Shown in pieces: positions 16,509 through 23,642 of a stretch of 64,000 bases of DNA. The number at the start of each line of letters is the position of its first letter. The first letter of the stretch is position 1. Under the pieces are notes generated by a model. The model saw nothing but the letters and a program-made list of their open reading frames with translations. It had not been told where the DNA came from and did no database searches. Made by a program: the position numbers and the translations under genes. The stretch covers positions 29,634 through 93,633 of the forward strand of contig NZ_JAJADR010000014.1 in the NCBI RefSeq assembly GCF_020447265.1, in the 5' to 3' direction. Origin of the DNA: Hymenobacter lucidus. GTDB lineage: Bacteria > Bacteroidota > Bacteroidia > Cytophagales > Hymenobacteraceae.

Positions 16509-16775
16509 GTGCTCAAGCGCTCCCCAGTGAGAAACCTACTGTATTACTACTACTGGTTTCTTGTCTTGACGACTCCCTTGACTGCATTAGGTGCAATGCA
16601 CCGCTACTACAATGACTTAACTTCAATTAAAACAGAGATTTCTATGGCAAAAAACAACCATCATACAAACAATGACGGCAATCAGGTTGCTGATTGCAAA
16701 CAGAGTGCGGACTTGGCAACCCTAGAGCGAGAAGCGAAGTTTGAGCAGCCAACTACTACCGGGCGCAATATTTAG
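16509..16775 (+). CDS. Small unknown protein in an isolated transcription unit (88 aa or 43 aa)
   Basis: The frame 16509-16775 lies between a consensus promoter and a strong terminator, so the region is probably expressed. The full 88-residue product starts with a hydrophobic stretch (LLYYYYWFLVLTTPL). A second start, ATG 16644, gives a 43-residue hydrophilic peptide beginning MAKNNHHTNNDG, which looks more like a real coding segment. The function is unknown. The 118 bases before 16509 contain paired segments (CTACTTG with CAAGTAG), so a structured leader or a small RNA is an alternative. Confidence 0.4.
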   Translation: MLKRSPVRNLLYYYYWFLVLTTPLTALGAMHRYYNDLTSIKTEISMAKNNHHTNNDGNQVADCKQSADLATLEREAKFEQPTTTGRNI

Positions 16776-16793
16776 CCACATAGGCTCATATAG

Positions 16794-16823
16794 AAAAAGG
16801 TGACAGGTGACTGTCACCTTTTT
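16794..16823 (+). terminator. Rho-independent terminator
   Basis: Perfect 13-bp stem AAAAAGGTGACAG (16794-16806) / CTGTCACCTTTTT (16811-16823) with loop GTGA, continuing into T. It closes the 16.4-16.8 kb transcription unit and insulates hipBA. Confidence 0.85.
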
Positions 16824-16895
16824 TGGTTTAAGAAGGATTTTCACACATCCCCTCCTGGACCAGCAGCATTATTGCCATGCCGGTCATTTGGGTGC

Positions 16896-16949
16896 AATGC
16901 GCAATATAGTGAGCGCAATTACGTATTATTGCTCATTGAATTGCGCATT
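16896..16949 (+). promoter_or_regulatory. hipBA operator/promoter with inverted repeats
   Basis: AATGCGCAA (16896-16904) and TTGCGCATT (16941-16949) are perfect inverted repeats just before the hipB ATG. Between them GAGC..CAAT (from 16911) and ATTGCTC (ending 16935) form an inner pair. HipB-type antitoxins repress their operon by binding such sites. Confidence 0.55.
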
Positions 16950-17273
16950 ATGCCTAAAGAACCGGTCGTCCTGCTGCCCCGCCTACAGCACTTGTTAACC
17001 CAGACGGGCGAAAACATCCGGCTGGCCCGCCTGCGCCGTAAGCTCAGCGCGGCCCGGGTAGCCGAGCGCGCGGCCATCAGCCGCAACACCCTGCACGCCA
17101 TCGAGCAGGGGAGTGCCACGGTGAGCATGGGCGGCTACCTGCAGGTGCTGTTCGTGCTGGGCCTGGAAAAGACCATTCTGGAGCTGGCTGCCGACGATAT
17201 GCTGGGCCGCAAGCTGCAGGACGCGGAGCTAACGGTCAGCGCGCGGGCTCCCAAACAATCCTCCAACGAGTAG
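16950..17273 (+). CDS. hipB: HipB-like XRE-family antitoxin (107 aa)
   Basis: A helix-turn-helix lies at about residues 17-70 (GENIRLARLRRKLSAARVAE, then AISRNTLHAIEQGSATVSMG). This is the XRE fold of HipB antitoxins that bind operator DNA and neutralise HipA. I start at ATG 16950; the frame is open upstream to 16800, but that part runs through the terminator and the operator. The stop lies 4 bases before the hipA GTG, as in a coupled toxin-antitoxin operon. Confidence 0.88.
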   Translation: MPKEPVVLLPRLQHLLTQTGENIRLARLRRKLSAARVAERAAISRNTLHAIEQGSATVSMGGYLQVLFVLGLEKTILELAADDMLGRKLQDAELTVSARAPKQSSNE

Positions 17274-17277
17274 CGCC

Positions 17278-18555
17278 GTGGCCAAGACCGCAGAACGCCG
17301 CCAGCTGCTGGTGTACGCCGACTGGCAGGGGCTGCCCGCCGGGCCCCACCTGATGGGCACGCTCTCGGCCGTGCCGGTGCGGGGCAAGGAAGTGTTTTCC
17401 TTCGCTTATGATGCGCAGTGGCTGGCCTTGCCGCAGGCCCAGACGCTGGACCCCGCGCTGCAGCTGTTTGCCGGCCCCCAGTACCTGCCTGAAGACCAGT
17501 CCAACTTTGGCCTGTTCCTGGATTCCTCACCCGACCGCTGGGGCCGGCTGCTCATGCGCCGGCGCGAATCGGCGCTGGCCCGCCAGGAAGAACGCCGCGA
17601 GCGGCCGCTGCTCGAATCGGATTACCTGCTGGGCGTCTTCGACGGGCACCGCATGGGCGGGCTGCGCTTCAAAACCGACCCGGCAGGCCCGTTCCTCGAC
17701 GACAACCGGGCTATGGCGGCCCCGCCGTGGACTTCGCTACGCGAGCTGGAGCACGCCAGCCTGCAGCTCGAGCGCGTGGATGCGCCCCAGGACCCGGACT
17801 ACCTCAAGTGGCTGTTTATGCTGGTGGCGCCCGGCTCCTCGCTGGGCGGGGCGCGGCCCAAGGCCAGCGTGGTGGACGAGCACGGCCGGCTCTGGATTGC
17901 CAAGTTTCCCAGCGGCCAGGACGAGCACGACGTGGGCGCCTGGGAAGCCGTGGTGAACGAGTTGGCCTTGGCGGCCGGCCTGCAGGTGGCCACCGGCCGC
18001 GCCCAGCGCTTCAACAGCCGCCACCATACCTACCTCTCCCAGCGCTTTGACCGCACGGCCACAGGGGAGCGGTTGCACTTTGCCTCCGCCATGACCCTGC
18101 TGGGCTACCAGGACGGCACCGACCACCAGGACGGGGCCAGCTACCTGGACCTGGCCGGCCTGCTCGTGCAGCAGGGCGCCCACGTGGCCGAGGACCTGAC
18201 GGAGCTCTGGCGGCGCATTGTCTTCAACATCTGCGTGTCCAACACCGACGACCACCTGCGTAACCACGGCTTTCTGCTCACGCCCCAGGGCTGGCGCCTC
18301 TCGCCGGCCTTTGACCTGAACCCGATTCGCTACGGGCAGGGCCTCAAGCTCAACATCTCCGAAACCGATAACGCGCTGGACCTCGACCTGGCCCGGGAGG
18401 TAGCGCCCTACTTCCGGCTTTCGGCCGCCCAGGCCGATGCGGTCCTGACCCAGGTGGTACACGCGGTGCGGCAGTGGCCCGGGGTGGCTAGCCGGCATCA
18501 GCTGTCCCGAACCGAACAGGAAATGATGGCAGGCGCATTTGAGGCGGCACGGTAG
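17278..18555 (+). CDS. hipA: HipA-like serine/threonine kinase toxin (425 aa)
   Basis: HipA kinases phosphorylate a translation factor or tRNA synthetase (glutamyl-tRNA synthetase in E. coli) and cause growth arrest. The start is GTG at 17278, 4 bases after hipB. The N-terminal subdomain is at residues 1-110. SSLGGARPKA (about 190-199) is the P-loop-like segment, NICVSNTDDHLRNHGF (about 318-333) holds the catalytic Asp, and SPAFDLNP (about 342-349) is the metal-binding segment. All key motifs are present, so the toxin looks intact. It should act as a plasmid addiction module with hipB. Confidence 0.92.
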   Translation: MAKTAERRQLLVYADWQGLPAGPHLMGTLSAVPVRGKEVFSFAYDAQWLALPQAQTLDPALQLFAGPQYLPEDQSNFGLFLDSSPDRWGRLLMRRRESALARQEERRERPLLESDYLLGVFDGHRMGGLRFKTDPAGPFLDDNRAMAAPPWTSLRELEHASLQLERVDAPQDPDYLKWLFMLVAPGSSLGGARPKASVVDEHGRLWIAKFPSGQDEHDVGAWEAVVNELALAAGLQVATGRAQRFNSRHHTYLSQRFDRTATGERLHFASAMTLLGYQDGTDHQDGASYLDLAGLLVQQGAHVAEDLTELWRRIVFNICVSNTDDHLRNHGFLLTPQGWRLSPAFDLNPIRYGQGLKLNISETDNALDLDLAREVAPYFRLSAAQADAVLTQVVHAVRQWPGVASRHQLSRTEQEMMAGAFEAAR

Positions 18556-18714
18556 AAGGCCTGGTACATAGCCCCATGCCCTTACGGCTTGAGGTGAAAG
18601 CCTTAAGCGCAAGCCGCCGCTGGCAAAAAGGAGAAAACAGCTTCCGCAAAGGCGCACCTGCTTCCACAACGAGCAGCATGCGTACAACCCGTTTTCACCC
18701 GTAAACCCTTGGCC

Positions 18715-19116
18715 ATGGCAGTAGCACAACCGTATCTGAAAGCAGCCCTCCTCGTGGGAGTGGCCCTGGCCGTGGTGAGCTGGAGCGCGAAACCAGCTGC
18801 TCCCCAGCCCCAGAAAGTGCGGCTCTCCCGCATCGTGGTCGATTCCACCCAGCTCGCCCGCTACAAAGCCTTCCTGAAGGAAGAGGTGGAAGCCTCCATC
18901 CAAAAAGAGCCGGGCGTGCTGACGTTGTACGCCGTGTTCGAAAGGAAGCGGCCGAACCACCTGACCATCCTGGAAATGTATGCCACCGAGGCGGCGTACC
19001 AGGCGCACATCAAAACTCCGCACTTCCTCAAGTACAAACAGGGCACGCTGGCCATGGTGCAGGAGTTGGAGCTCATTGATACGGACCCGCTCATTCCAAA
19101 TTTGAAAATCAAATAA
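18715..19116 (+). CDS. Secreted antibiotic-biosynthesis-monooxygenase-like (ABM) protein (133 aa)
   Basis: An N-terminal signal or anchor lies at residues 7-25 (YLKAALLVGVALAVVSW). Residues 38-115 have the ABM ferredoxin-like pattern (RYKAFLKEEVEASIQKEPGV, HLTILEMYATEAAYQAHIKT, HFLKY), as in YgiN-type quinol monooxygenases. Such proteins oxidise small aromatics without a cofactor; the substrate is unknown. The start ATG 18715 is chosen over a TTG 6 bases upstream. It is a single gene in the plus direction after hipA, with 160 bases between that show no feature I can name. Confidence 0.75.
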   Translation: MAVAQPYLKAALLVGVALAVVSWSAKPAAPQPQKVRLSRIVVDSTQLARYKAFLKEEVEASIQKEPGVLTLYAVFERKRPNHLTILEMYATEAAYQAHIKTPHFLKYKQGTLAMVQELELIDTDPLIPNLKIK

Positions 19117-19240
19117 ATCAGCAGGCAGAATAGACGGGCAAGAGGGCAACTGTACCGGTCCCGGTCCCGGAGCAGGGGAAGAAACAGGGGCTGGCAGCAC
19201 CCGGACCAATGACTTTACCCCTGTGGATTGATGTGCGAGT

Positions 19241-19298
19241 TTATACCCGCTCGGGTACAGGCACGGATACTTTTGGTGGTTTTATACCCGAACGGGTA
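19241..19298. promoter_or_regulatory. Two copies of a TACCCG-N2-CGGGTA palindrome
   Basis: TACCCG-CT-CGGGTA (19244-19257) and TACCCG-AA-CGGGTA (19285-19298) lie 41 bp apart, each preceded by TTTA. They sit between the convergent ends of the ABM gene and a small HTH gene. A dimeric DNA-binding protein is the likely ligand, and the neighbouring HTH protein is a candidate. A transcription terminator is an alternative. Confidence 0.5.
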
Positions 19299-19326
19299 TC
19301 CGATAAGCCGCGAGTAGGCCCCGCGG

Positions 19327-19608
19327 CTATCCGGCCGCGGCCGCCGCTTCGGCCCGGACCACGGCAAATAACTCCTCTTCCGCTACCTGGAGCACCCGCG
19401 CCAGTTGCTGCAGCTCGCCCACGGTGCAGGTAATGGGGCTGCGCTTGCGCGTGTCGTAGGTACGGGCCGATACACCCCAGGCTTCCACGATGCGCTTGCG
19501 CGTGCCGGCTACCTCCAGCAGCTCGGCCAGGGTGCTGACCCGGTGCACGCGCGGCGGGCTGGTCAGGGGCTCGGTAAAGGCAACGGTGGGAGCAGCAACT
19601 TTAGACAT
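19327..19608 (-). CDS. Small helix-turn-helix protein (93 aa)
   Basis: Residues 25-75 (TLAELLEVAGTRKRIVEAWG, SARTYDTRKR, CTVGELQQLARVL) fit an XRE-like helix-turn-helix, ending in an Ala-rich tail. It probably binds DNA; the target is unknown, but two matching palindromes lie just beyond its stop. It is transcribed alone on the minus strand. It could be a solitary regulator or the antitoxin part of a lost pair. Confidence 0.65.
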   Translation of the reverse strand: MSKVAAPTVAFTEPLTSPPRVHRVSTLAELLEVAGTRKRIVEAWGVSARTYDTRKRSPITCTVGELQQLARVLQVAEEELFAVVRAEAAAAAG

Positions 19609-19777
19609 CAGAAAAAGTCAAAAAGGGAATAGACAAAAGCGCAGAAGTTGCTCAATTTACGTAACGCCTTGCTATTTGGCTGGTAAGAACTCGGCTTAAA
19701 TCCATTAATTATTCCGGGCTGGGCGAATAAGTATCCGGCAACAGGCCCATGGCCTCGACTTCTGCCTAACCGGTAGG

Positions 19778-20335
19778 ATGACGCGGCAAACAAGCGCCGA
19801 AAACCCGGCAACTCAGGTATGCGTCATGGGTAGTATTCTGCTGTTTATCGGCTTACACCTTGGACCTACTGCTTTGAAAAACGCTGACCACCGCGCCGCG
19901 ATACCCAATCCGGCGCTCACCGCCTTCAGTGCCCTGATTGGGGAATGGGAAACGACCGGCACTCACCCGCAGCTGCCCGGCAAGACCCTGCACGGGCAGG
20001 CCTCGTTTCAGTGGCTGGAAGGGGGCGCCTTCGTGCTCATGCACGCCAGTCTTGCGGAGGAGGGCTTTCCGGCGAACGTTGCCATTTTTGGCAGCGACAA
20101 CACCCGGCAGCAGTGGTTCATGCTCTACTTCGACGAGCGGCAGGTGTCGCGCAAATGCGACGTCACCTTTCAGGGCAACGTGCTGAAGTGGTGGCGCAGC
20201 GGGCCGGAATTCTCCCAGCGCTACACGTTTACCCTCGCCAACGATGGCAACACCATCGTCAGCCGCGGCGAGATGTCGAAGGACGGCAAGAATTGGGAGC
20301 CGGACTTAGACCTCACCTATACCCGCATCCGGTAG
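19778..20335 (+). CDS. Membrane-anchored or secreted DUF1579-like protein (185 aa)
   Basis: A hydrophobic segment MGSILLFIGLHLGP starts at residue 17, so ATG 19826 is an alternative start. The rest (SALIGEWETTGTHPQLPGKT, FQWLEGGAFVLMHAS, FMLYFDERQVSRKCDV, TRIR at the end) reads as a beta-rich calycin-like fold as in DUF1579 proteins, whose role is unknown. It lies 3 bases before the next open frame on the same strand, so it may be co-transcribed with the hydrolase. The family is a moderate guess. Confidence 0.6.
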   Translation: MTRQTSAENPATQVCVMGSILLFIGLHLGPTALKNADHRAAIPNPALTAFSALIGEWETTGTHPQLPGKTLHGQASFQWLEGGAFVLMHASLAEEGFPANVAIFGSDNTRQQWFMLYFDERQVSRKCDVTFQGNVLKWWRSGPEFSQRYTFTLANDGNTIVSRGEMSKDGKNWEPDLDLTYTRIR

Positions 20336-20389
20336 CCGATGCAGCCGCCGGCCGGGCTTTACTGCAACTCACTCCCTGCTTTTTATCCC

Positions 20390-21223
20390 ATGGAAAACGA
20401 GGCCAACCAGAGTACCAAGCCGGCCCAGAGCGGATACGCCGACGTCAACGGGCTACGGCTGTACTACGAGGTGCACGGCCAGGGCGCGCCCCTGGTGCTG
20501 CTGCACGGCTCGTACATGACCATCCCCTTGAACTGGTCGCGCTTCCTGCCGCGGCTGGCCCAGGGCCGGCAGGTGATTGTGACGGAGATGCAGGGCCACG
20601 GCCGCACCCGGGACATTGCCCGGGCAGTCAGCTACGAAGCCATGGCCGACGACGTGGCCGGCCTGCTTGGGCACTTGGGCCTGGCGCAAGCCGATATCCT
20701 GGGCTACAGCATGGGCGGCGGGGTGGCGTTCCAGGTCGCGGTGCGGCACCCGCAGCGGGTGCGCCGGCTCGTGGTGCTCTCGGGGGCCTACGCGCACGAC
20801 GGCTGGTGGCCCGACGTGGAAGCCAGCTTTGCCACGTTCACGGCGGAGATGTTCGAGGGCAGCTCCATTAAAAAGCAGTACCTCGAAGCGGGCAACGACG
20901 CGGCCCACTTTCCGGCCTTCGTGCAGAAGGTTAAGGCCATCGACGTGCAGCCCTACGATTGGTCCGACGCGGTGAAAGCGCTGCCGATGCCGCTGTTTAT
21001 GGCCCTGGGCGATGCCGATGGCGTGCGCTACGAGCATGCGTTGGAGCTGTTTCGGGCCAAAGGCGGCGGCCGGATGGGCGACCTGCACGGCCTGACGCCG
21101 TCCCGCCTGGCCATGCTGCCCGGCACCACCCACATCGGGATGATGCAGCGGGTGGACTGGCTGGTGCCGATGATTACCGACTTTCTGGATTCTGACCTGA
21201 ATCCGACCCCGCCCACGTTTTAA
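20390..21223 (+). CDS. Alpha/beta hydrolase (277 aa)
   Basis: LVLLHGSYM (oxyanion region) and GYSMGGGVAFQ (nucleophile Ser in G-x-S-x-G) are clear, with the later Asp in LGDADGVRYE and His in PGTTHIGMM completing the triad. This is a soluble alpha/beta-fold esterase or lactonase-like enzyme; the substrate is unknown. ATG 20390 (MENEANQSTKP) is favoured; the frame also has ATG 20339, 3 bases after the previous stop, which would add 17 residues. It is probably co-transcribed with the DUF1579-like gene. Confidence 0.85.
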   Translation: MENEANQSTKPAQSGYADVNGLRLYYEVHGQGAPLVLLHGSYMTIPLNWSRFLPRLAQGRQVIVTEMQGHGRTRDIARAVSYEAMADDVAGLLGHLGLAQADILGYSMGGGVAFQVAVRHPQRVRRLVVLSGAYAHDGWWPDVEASFATFTAEMFEGSSIKKQYLEAGNDAAHFPAFVQKVKAIDVQPYDWSDAVKALPMPLFMALGDADGVRYEHALELFRAKGGGRMGDLHGLTPSRLAMLPGTTHIGMMQRVDWLVPMITDFLDSDLNPTPPTF

Positions 21224-21339
21224 TACCCAGGCAGCGGCGGGAATTGGCAGGAAGTAAGGCGAGGCTTGCTGGCGAGTTACGCTTTCTACCGGAAGGGCCA
21301 GCTCAGGCTGCTCGACTCGTTGCCGTGGCGCCCGGCCGG

Positions 21340-21594
21340 CTAGCCGGCGTTTGCTTCCTGCGCCAGGGCCGCTTCTTCCCACCTTGCCCCTTCGGCCACG
21401 GCCAGCGCCAGCCACTGGCGCAGCAGCGCCGGGCTGGTGCAGCAACTCATCAGCCGCTGGGCCTGCTGCCGGCGCTCGGCGGTGAAGGCGGGATGCTGCA
21501 GAATGCAGCGCAACTCTGCGCGAAGCGCGTCCAGTTCAGAGCTGCACCGGGTCACGGGGGCGGTGGGCAAAGCATGCTTAACCGGCATGGGCAA
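21340..21594 (-). CDS. Small unknown protein (84 aa)
   Basis: I do not recognise this protein. It is a helical, Arg/Ala/Leu-rich chain (SSELDALRAELRCILQH, ERRQQAQRLMSCCTSPALLRQW) with three cysteines and no clear motif. It lies on the minus strand 82 bases after the DUF3846-like gene and may be the end of that unit. High GC opens many false frames here, so it is only a moderate candidate. Confidence 0.4.
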   Translation of the reverse strand: MPMPVKHALPTAPVTRCSSELDALRAELRCILQHPAFTAERRQQAQRLMSCCTSPALLRQWLALAVAEGARWEEAALAQEANAG

Positions 21595-21675
21595 AGGGAT
21601 TAGGCAGGAAGGAAAACCAGCAGGCTACTTATCCACGCCGCCGCCCGATAGCTGAGCGGCGGCATGGGGAAGTGG

Positions 21676-22278
21676 TTAGCGCATCAGGGCCGACTTCATC
21701 AGCAGTACCGGGCCGGCTACGACATCAATAGGGGCGTAATGCTCCAACGGGTAGGTTTCAAACCAGGCGGCCGTGGCCAGCGGGTTAATGGGGCGCCGGC
21801 GGTCCTTGCCCTCGTCGTCAAATACCAGGATATACCCTGCGTAGGGGCCGTGCTGCGGGCAATGCACGTCGATGTAATGGGCTTCTAGCGCCGCGCACAG
21901 CTGGGCTAGGCCAAACGTCTTGCGGCCTCTTTCGGGTCGTACCTCCCGGATGCTGCCGTCTACGCCCAGCAGCATGGCCGCCCCATCGGCGGGACGCATG
22001 GCCGCGTGCTGAGCCTGGAAATGCTCGCCCAAGGCCTGCCGCGTGGCGTACTGGCTACCTCCGACTACCTGCAGCGGGTCCCGGTCATAGGTAGTAGTGG
22101 GGAAAAGCTTACCCGTCGTGCCGCACAAGGCCACAATCCGGGTGGGCTGGCCGGGGCGGGTATAGAGGAACAGGCGGGGCGGGAGCGGAAAACTAGCCCC
22201 CCCAGGCTTTACCAGCTCCGTGCCGTGCAGGCTAAAAAGCAGGGGATTGGCAGTACTTACGTGCGGTCGTTTTTCCAT
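21676..22278 (-). CDS. DUF3846-like plasmid protein (200 aa)
   Basis: The C-terminal half (LGVDGSIREVRPERGRKTF, LCAALEAHYIDV, FDDEGKDRRRPINPLATAAW, VVAGPVLL) follows the DUF3846 pattern, a domain of unknown function common near antirestriction genes on mobile elements. The N-terminal 100 residues are unrecognised. I start at ATG 22278 (MEKRPHVS) because the bases around it (CAGCTTTGTATTATGGAAAA) align with the ardC-like gene's start; ATG 22302 is an alternative. Its upstream region is a duplicate of the ardC leader, so both are probably switched on together, perhaps on entry into a new host. Confidence 0.65.
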   Translation of the reverse strand: MEKRPHVSTANPLLFSLHGTELVKPGGASFPLPPRLFLYTRPGQPTRIVALCGTTGKLFPTTTYDRDPLQVVGGSQYATRQALGEHFQAQHAAMRPADGAAMLLGVDGSIREVRPERGRKTFGLAQLCAALEAHYIDVHCPQHGPYAGYILVFDDEGKDRRRPINPLATAAWFETYPLEHYAPIDVVAGPVLLMKSALMR

Positions 22279-22408
22279 AATACAAAGCTGATTTTGTGTC
22301 ACTTGCTTCTGAATTATAAACGAAATTCAAACCCCGCACGTTCTCTTTTTGGCTCTTATTTTATATCATTTTGCTCTTTTTCATTCAACCTTCTTTACCC
22401 CACTGCCC
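22279..22408 (-). promoter_or_regulatory. Promoter/leader shared with the ardC-like gene (copy 1)
   Basis: The block 22369-22408 (minus strand GGGCAGTGGGGTAAAGAAGG followed by TTGAATGAAAAAGAGCAAAA) is repeated at 24741-24778 with two single-base indels. Similarity continues patchily to both start codons (ACAAAA, CAGC, TTATG). This marks a duplicated regulatory region. No hairpin dominates it. Confidence 0.6.
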
Positions 22409-22429
22409 ACCCTGGCCCAGGCAGGAAAA

Positions 22430-22461
22430 AAGCGCAACGACGAAGCTTCGCCGTTGCGCTT
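22430..22461 (-). terminator. Rho-independent terminator (minus strand)
   Basis: AAGCGCAACG (22430-22439) pairs with CGTTGCGCTT (22452-22461), and the loop contains the palindrome CGAAGCTTCG. On the minus strand the stem is followed by a run of six T. It ends the unit of the 22480-22884 gene. Confidence 0.8.
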
Positions 22462-22479
22462 GAAAAGAAGCTTCCGCAT

Positions 22480-22884
22480 TCAGGCTTCCCCTAGGTCCGG
22501 CGCGAGCGGCGTCCCGGAAACCGGCAGGCGCCGGCGAGGGGTGCGGCTCGTGCCAGTCACTGCTTCCAGTGGCGGCTCAAACCAGTCGCGGTACGCCGTG
22601 GTGAGCCGGTCGGCCACAATGGCCAGGCGCTGCTGCTCGCCGGCGCGCAGCACCCAGATGTGGGCAGTGCCGCAGCCGACCACATAGTCGGCGCCCAGCA
22701 GCTTTTTCACCGCCCCCGCCAGTTCGCGCAAATCGGTGGTGTGGGTATGGGCTTGCACGTGGCGGCGCACGACCAGCAGGGCACGCTTCTCGGCCGCGCT
22801 TGCGGGCTGCTGCTCAATCGCCAGGTAGGCCTGCTGCGGCGGAAACGGGTCTTGGAGTGAGGTTGCTTTTGTCATCTGGTTCAT
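22480..22884 (-). CDS. Unknown plasmid protein (134 aa)
   Basis: I do not recognise this protein. I start at ATG 22884 (MNQMTKATSL), because the frame upstream of it runs through the neighbouring gene's end. The middle is alpha/beta-like (YLAIEQQPASAAEKRALLVV, LAGAVKKLLGADYVVG, HIWVLRAGEQQRLAIVADRL), the tail is basic (RTPRRRLPV). It is the last gene of a short minus-strand run of small genes behind the ardC-like gene, with its own terminator. Confidence 0.6.
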   Translation of the reverse strand: MNQMTKATSLQDPFPPQQAYLAIEQQPASAAEKRALLVVRRHVQAHTHTTDLRELAGAVKKLLGADYVVGCGTAHIWVLRAGEQQRLAIVADRLTTAYRDWFEPPLEAVTGTSRTPRRRLPVSGTPLAPDLGEA

Positions 22885-22915
22885 GGCAGGGAACAAAGGG
22901 AGAAATAAAAGCGGC

Positions 22916-23245
22916 TTATTTCGGGTCCAGGTAACGGATGTGTCGGAAGCCAGCCAGCAGCCGGGCGGTGGCAAAGGCTTCGGCAAAGCGGCCGCGCTGG
23001 TAGTCGGCGTGCAGCTGGCCCACGTGGGCAAACTCGTAGGCCAAGCCGGTATGGCCCATGGGCTGCAAAAAGGCGTCGGCCTCTTCGGCGCTGAAGCCGC
23101 TCAGGTCGCGGCCATCGCTGAGCAGCACCTGCACGCCGGGCCGCTGGCCCGGGCCGCGCTCGTACACTTCGTAAATCAGGCCCACGGCCTGCTCGCGGGG
23201 GTACAGCACGGCCTCGCCGACGGTTAAATTCTGGGGAGTAGTCAT
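22916..23245 (-). CDS. Unknown plasmid protein (109 aa)
   Basis: I do not recognise this protein. The N-terminal half has beta-type segments with a small-barrel feel (LTVGEAVLYPREQAVGLIY, GVQVLLSDGRDLSGFS); the second half is helical (EEADAFLQPMG, RFAEAFATARLLAGF). It lies 31 bases upstream of the 134-residue gene on the same strand, so the two are probably one operon with the ardC-like gene. Confidence 0.6.
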   Translation of the reverse strand: MTTPQNLTVGEAVLYPREQAVGLIYEVYERGPGQRPGVQVLLSDGRDLSGFSAEEADAFLQPMGHTGLAYEFAHVGQLHADYQRGRFAEAFATARLLAGFRHIRYLDPK

Positions 23246-23278
23246 AACGGGAAGGGGTAAGGGAGCTATGCAAGAGGT

Positions 23279-23509
23279 TCAGAGCAACAGCAGCGCAAAC
23301 TGCCCGCCGTGGTCTTCGCGGGTGGCGCGCACGGCCTCGCGGGCAATGGGCCGCAGGGCTTTGACCAGCGCTTCCAGCACCTGGAAATCGTCCAGCGTGG
23401 CCACACCCAGCTGCAGGCGCTCGGCCACTTCCAGCGTGAGGCCTTCGCTGCTCAGGCCGTAGCCGCGCTGCTGCATATCGGTTTCCACGTCGGTCAAGGC
23501 TTCGGCCAC
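23279..23509 (-). CDS. Small unknown protein, start uncertain (76 aa or longer)
   Basis: The product is helical and acidic (DVETDMQQRGYGLSSEGL, LEVAERLQLG, LEALVKALRPIAREAVR) with no known motif. No ATG opens it: the frame begins at GTG 23509, but the same frame continues upstream in coding-like sequence (HECQRCPVFGDATWNRYRAR) to an ATT at 23575, while the ATG at 23565 is in another frame. Either a rare start codon is used or an early frameshift has occurred. It lies between the ardC-like gene and the 109-residue gene. Confidence 0.5.
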   Translation of the reverse strand: MAEALTDVETDMQQRGYGLSSEGLTLEVAERLQLGVATLDDFQVLEALVKALRPIAREAVRATREDHGGQFALLLL

Positions 23510-23642
23510 CCGGGCGCGGTAGCGGTTCCAAGTGGCGTCCCCGAAAACGGGGCATCGCTGGCATTCATGGGCAATAGGGAAGGAAAGGGTGAAACGAAAG
23601 CCGGGATGCGGGCCGCTGCTTCCAGCGGCCCGCGGCCCCGAC

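Noticed and set aside
16644..16775. 43-residue peptide as a fragment of a catalase N-terminus
   Set aside because: Only about six residues (GNQVAD) resemble catalase starts; too short to support homology.
17737..19209. 490-residue minus-strand open frame over hipA and the ABM gene
   Set aside because: It lies opposite two genes with clear family motifs and has no features of its own.
19209..19433. Plus-strand 74-residue frame over the twin palindromes
   Set aside because: No coding signal; it overlaps the palindromes and the HTH gene on the other strand.
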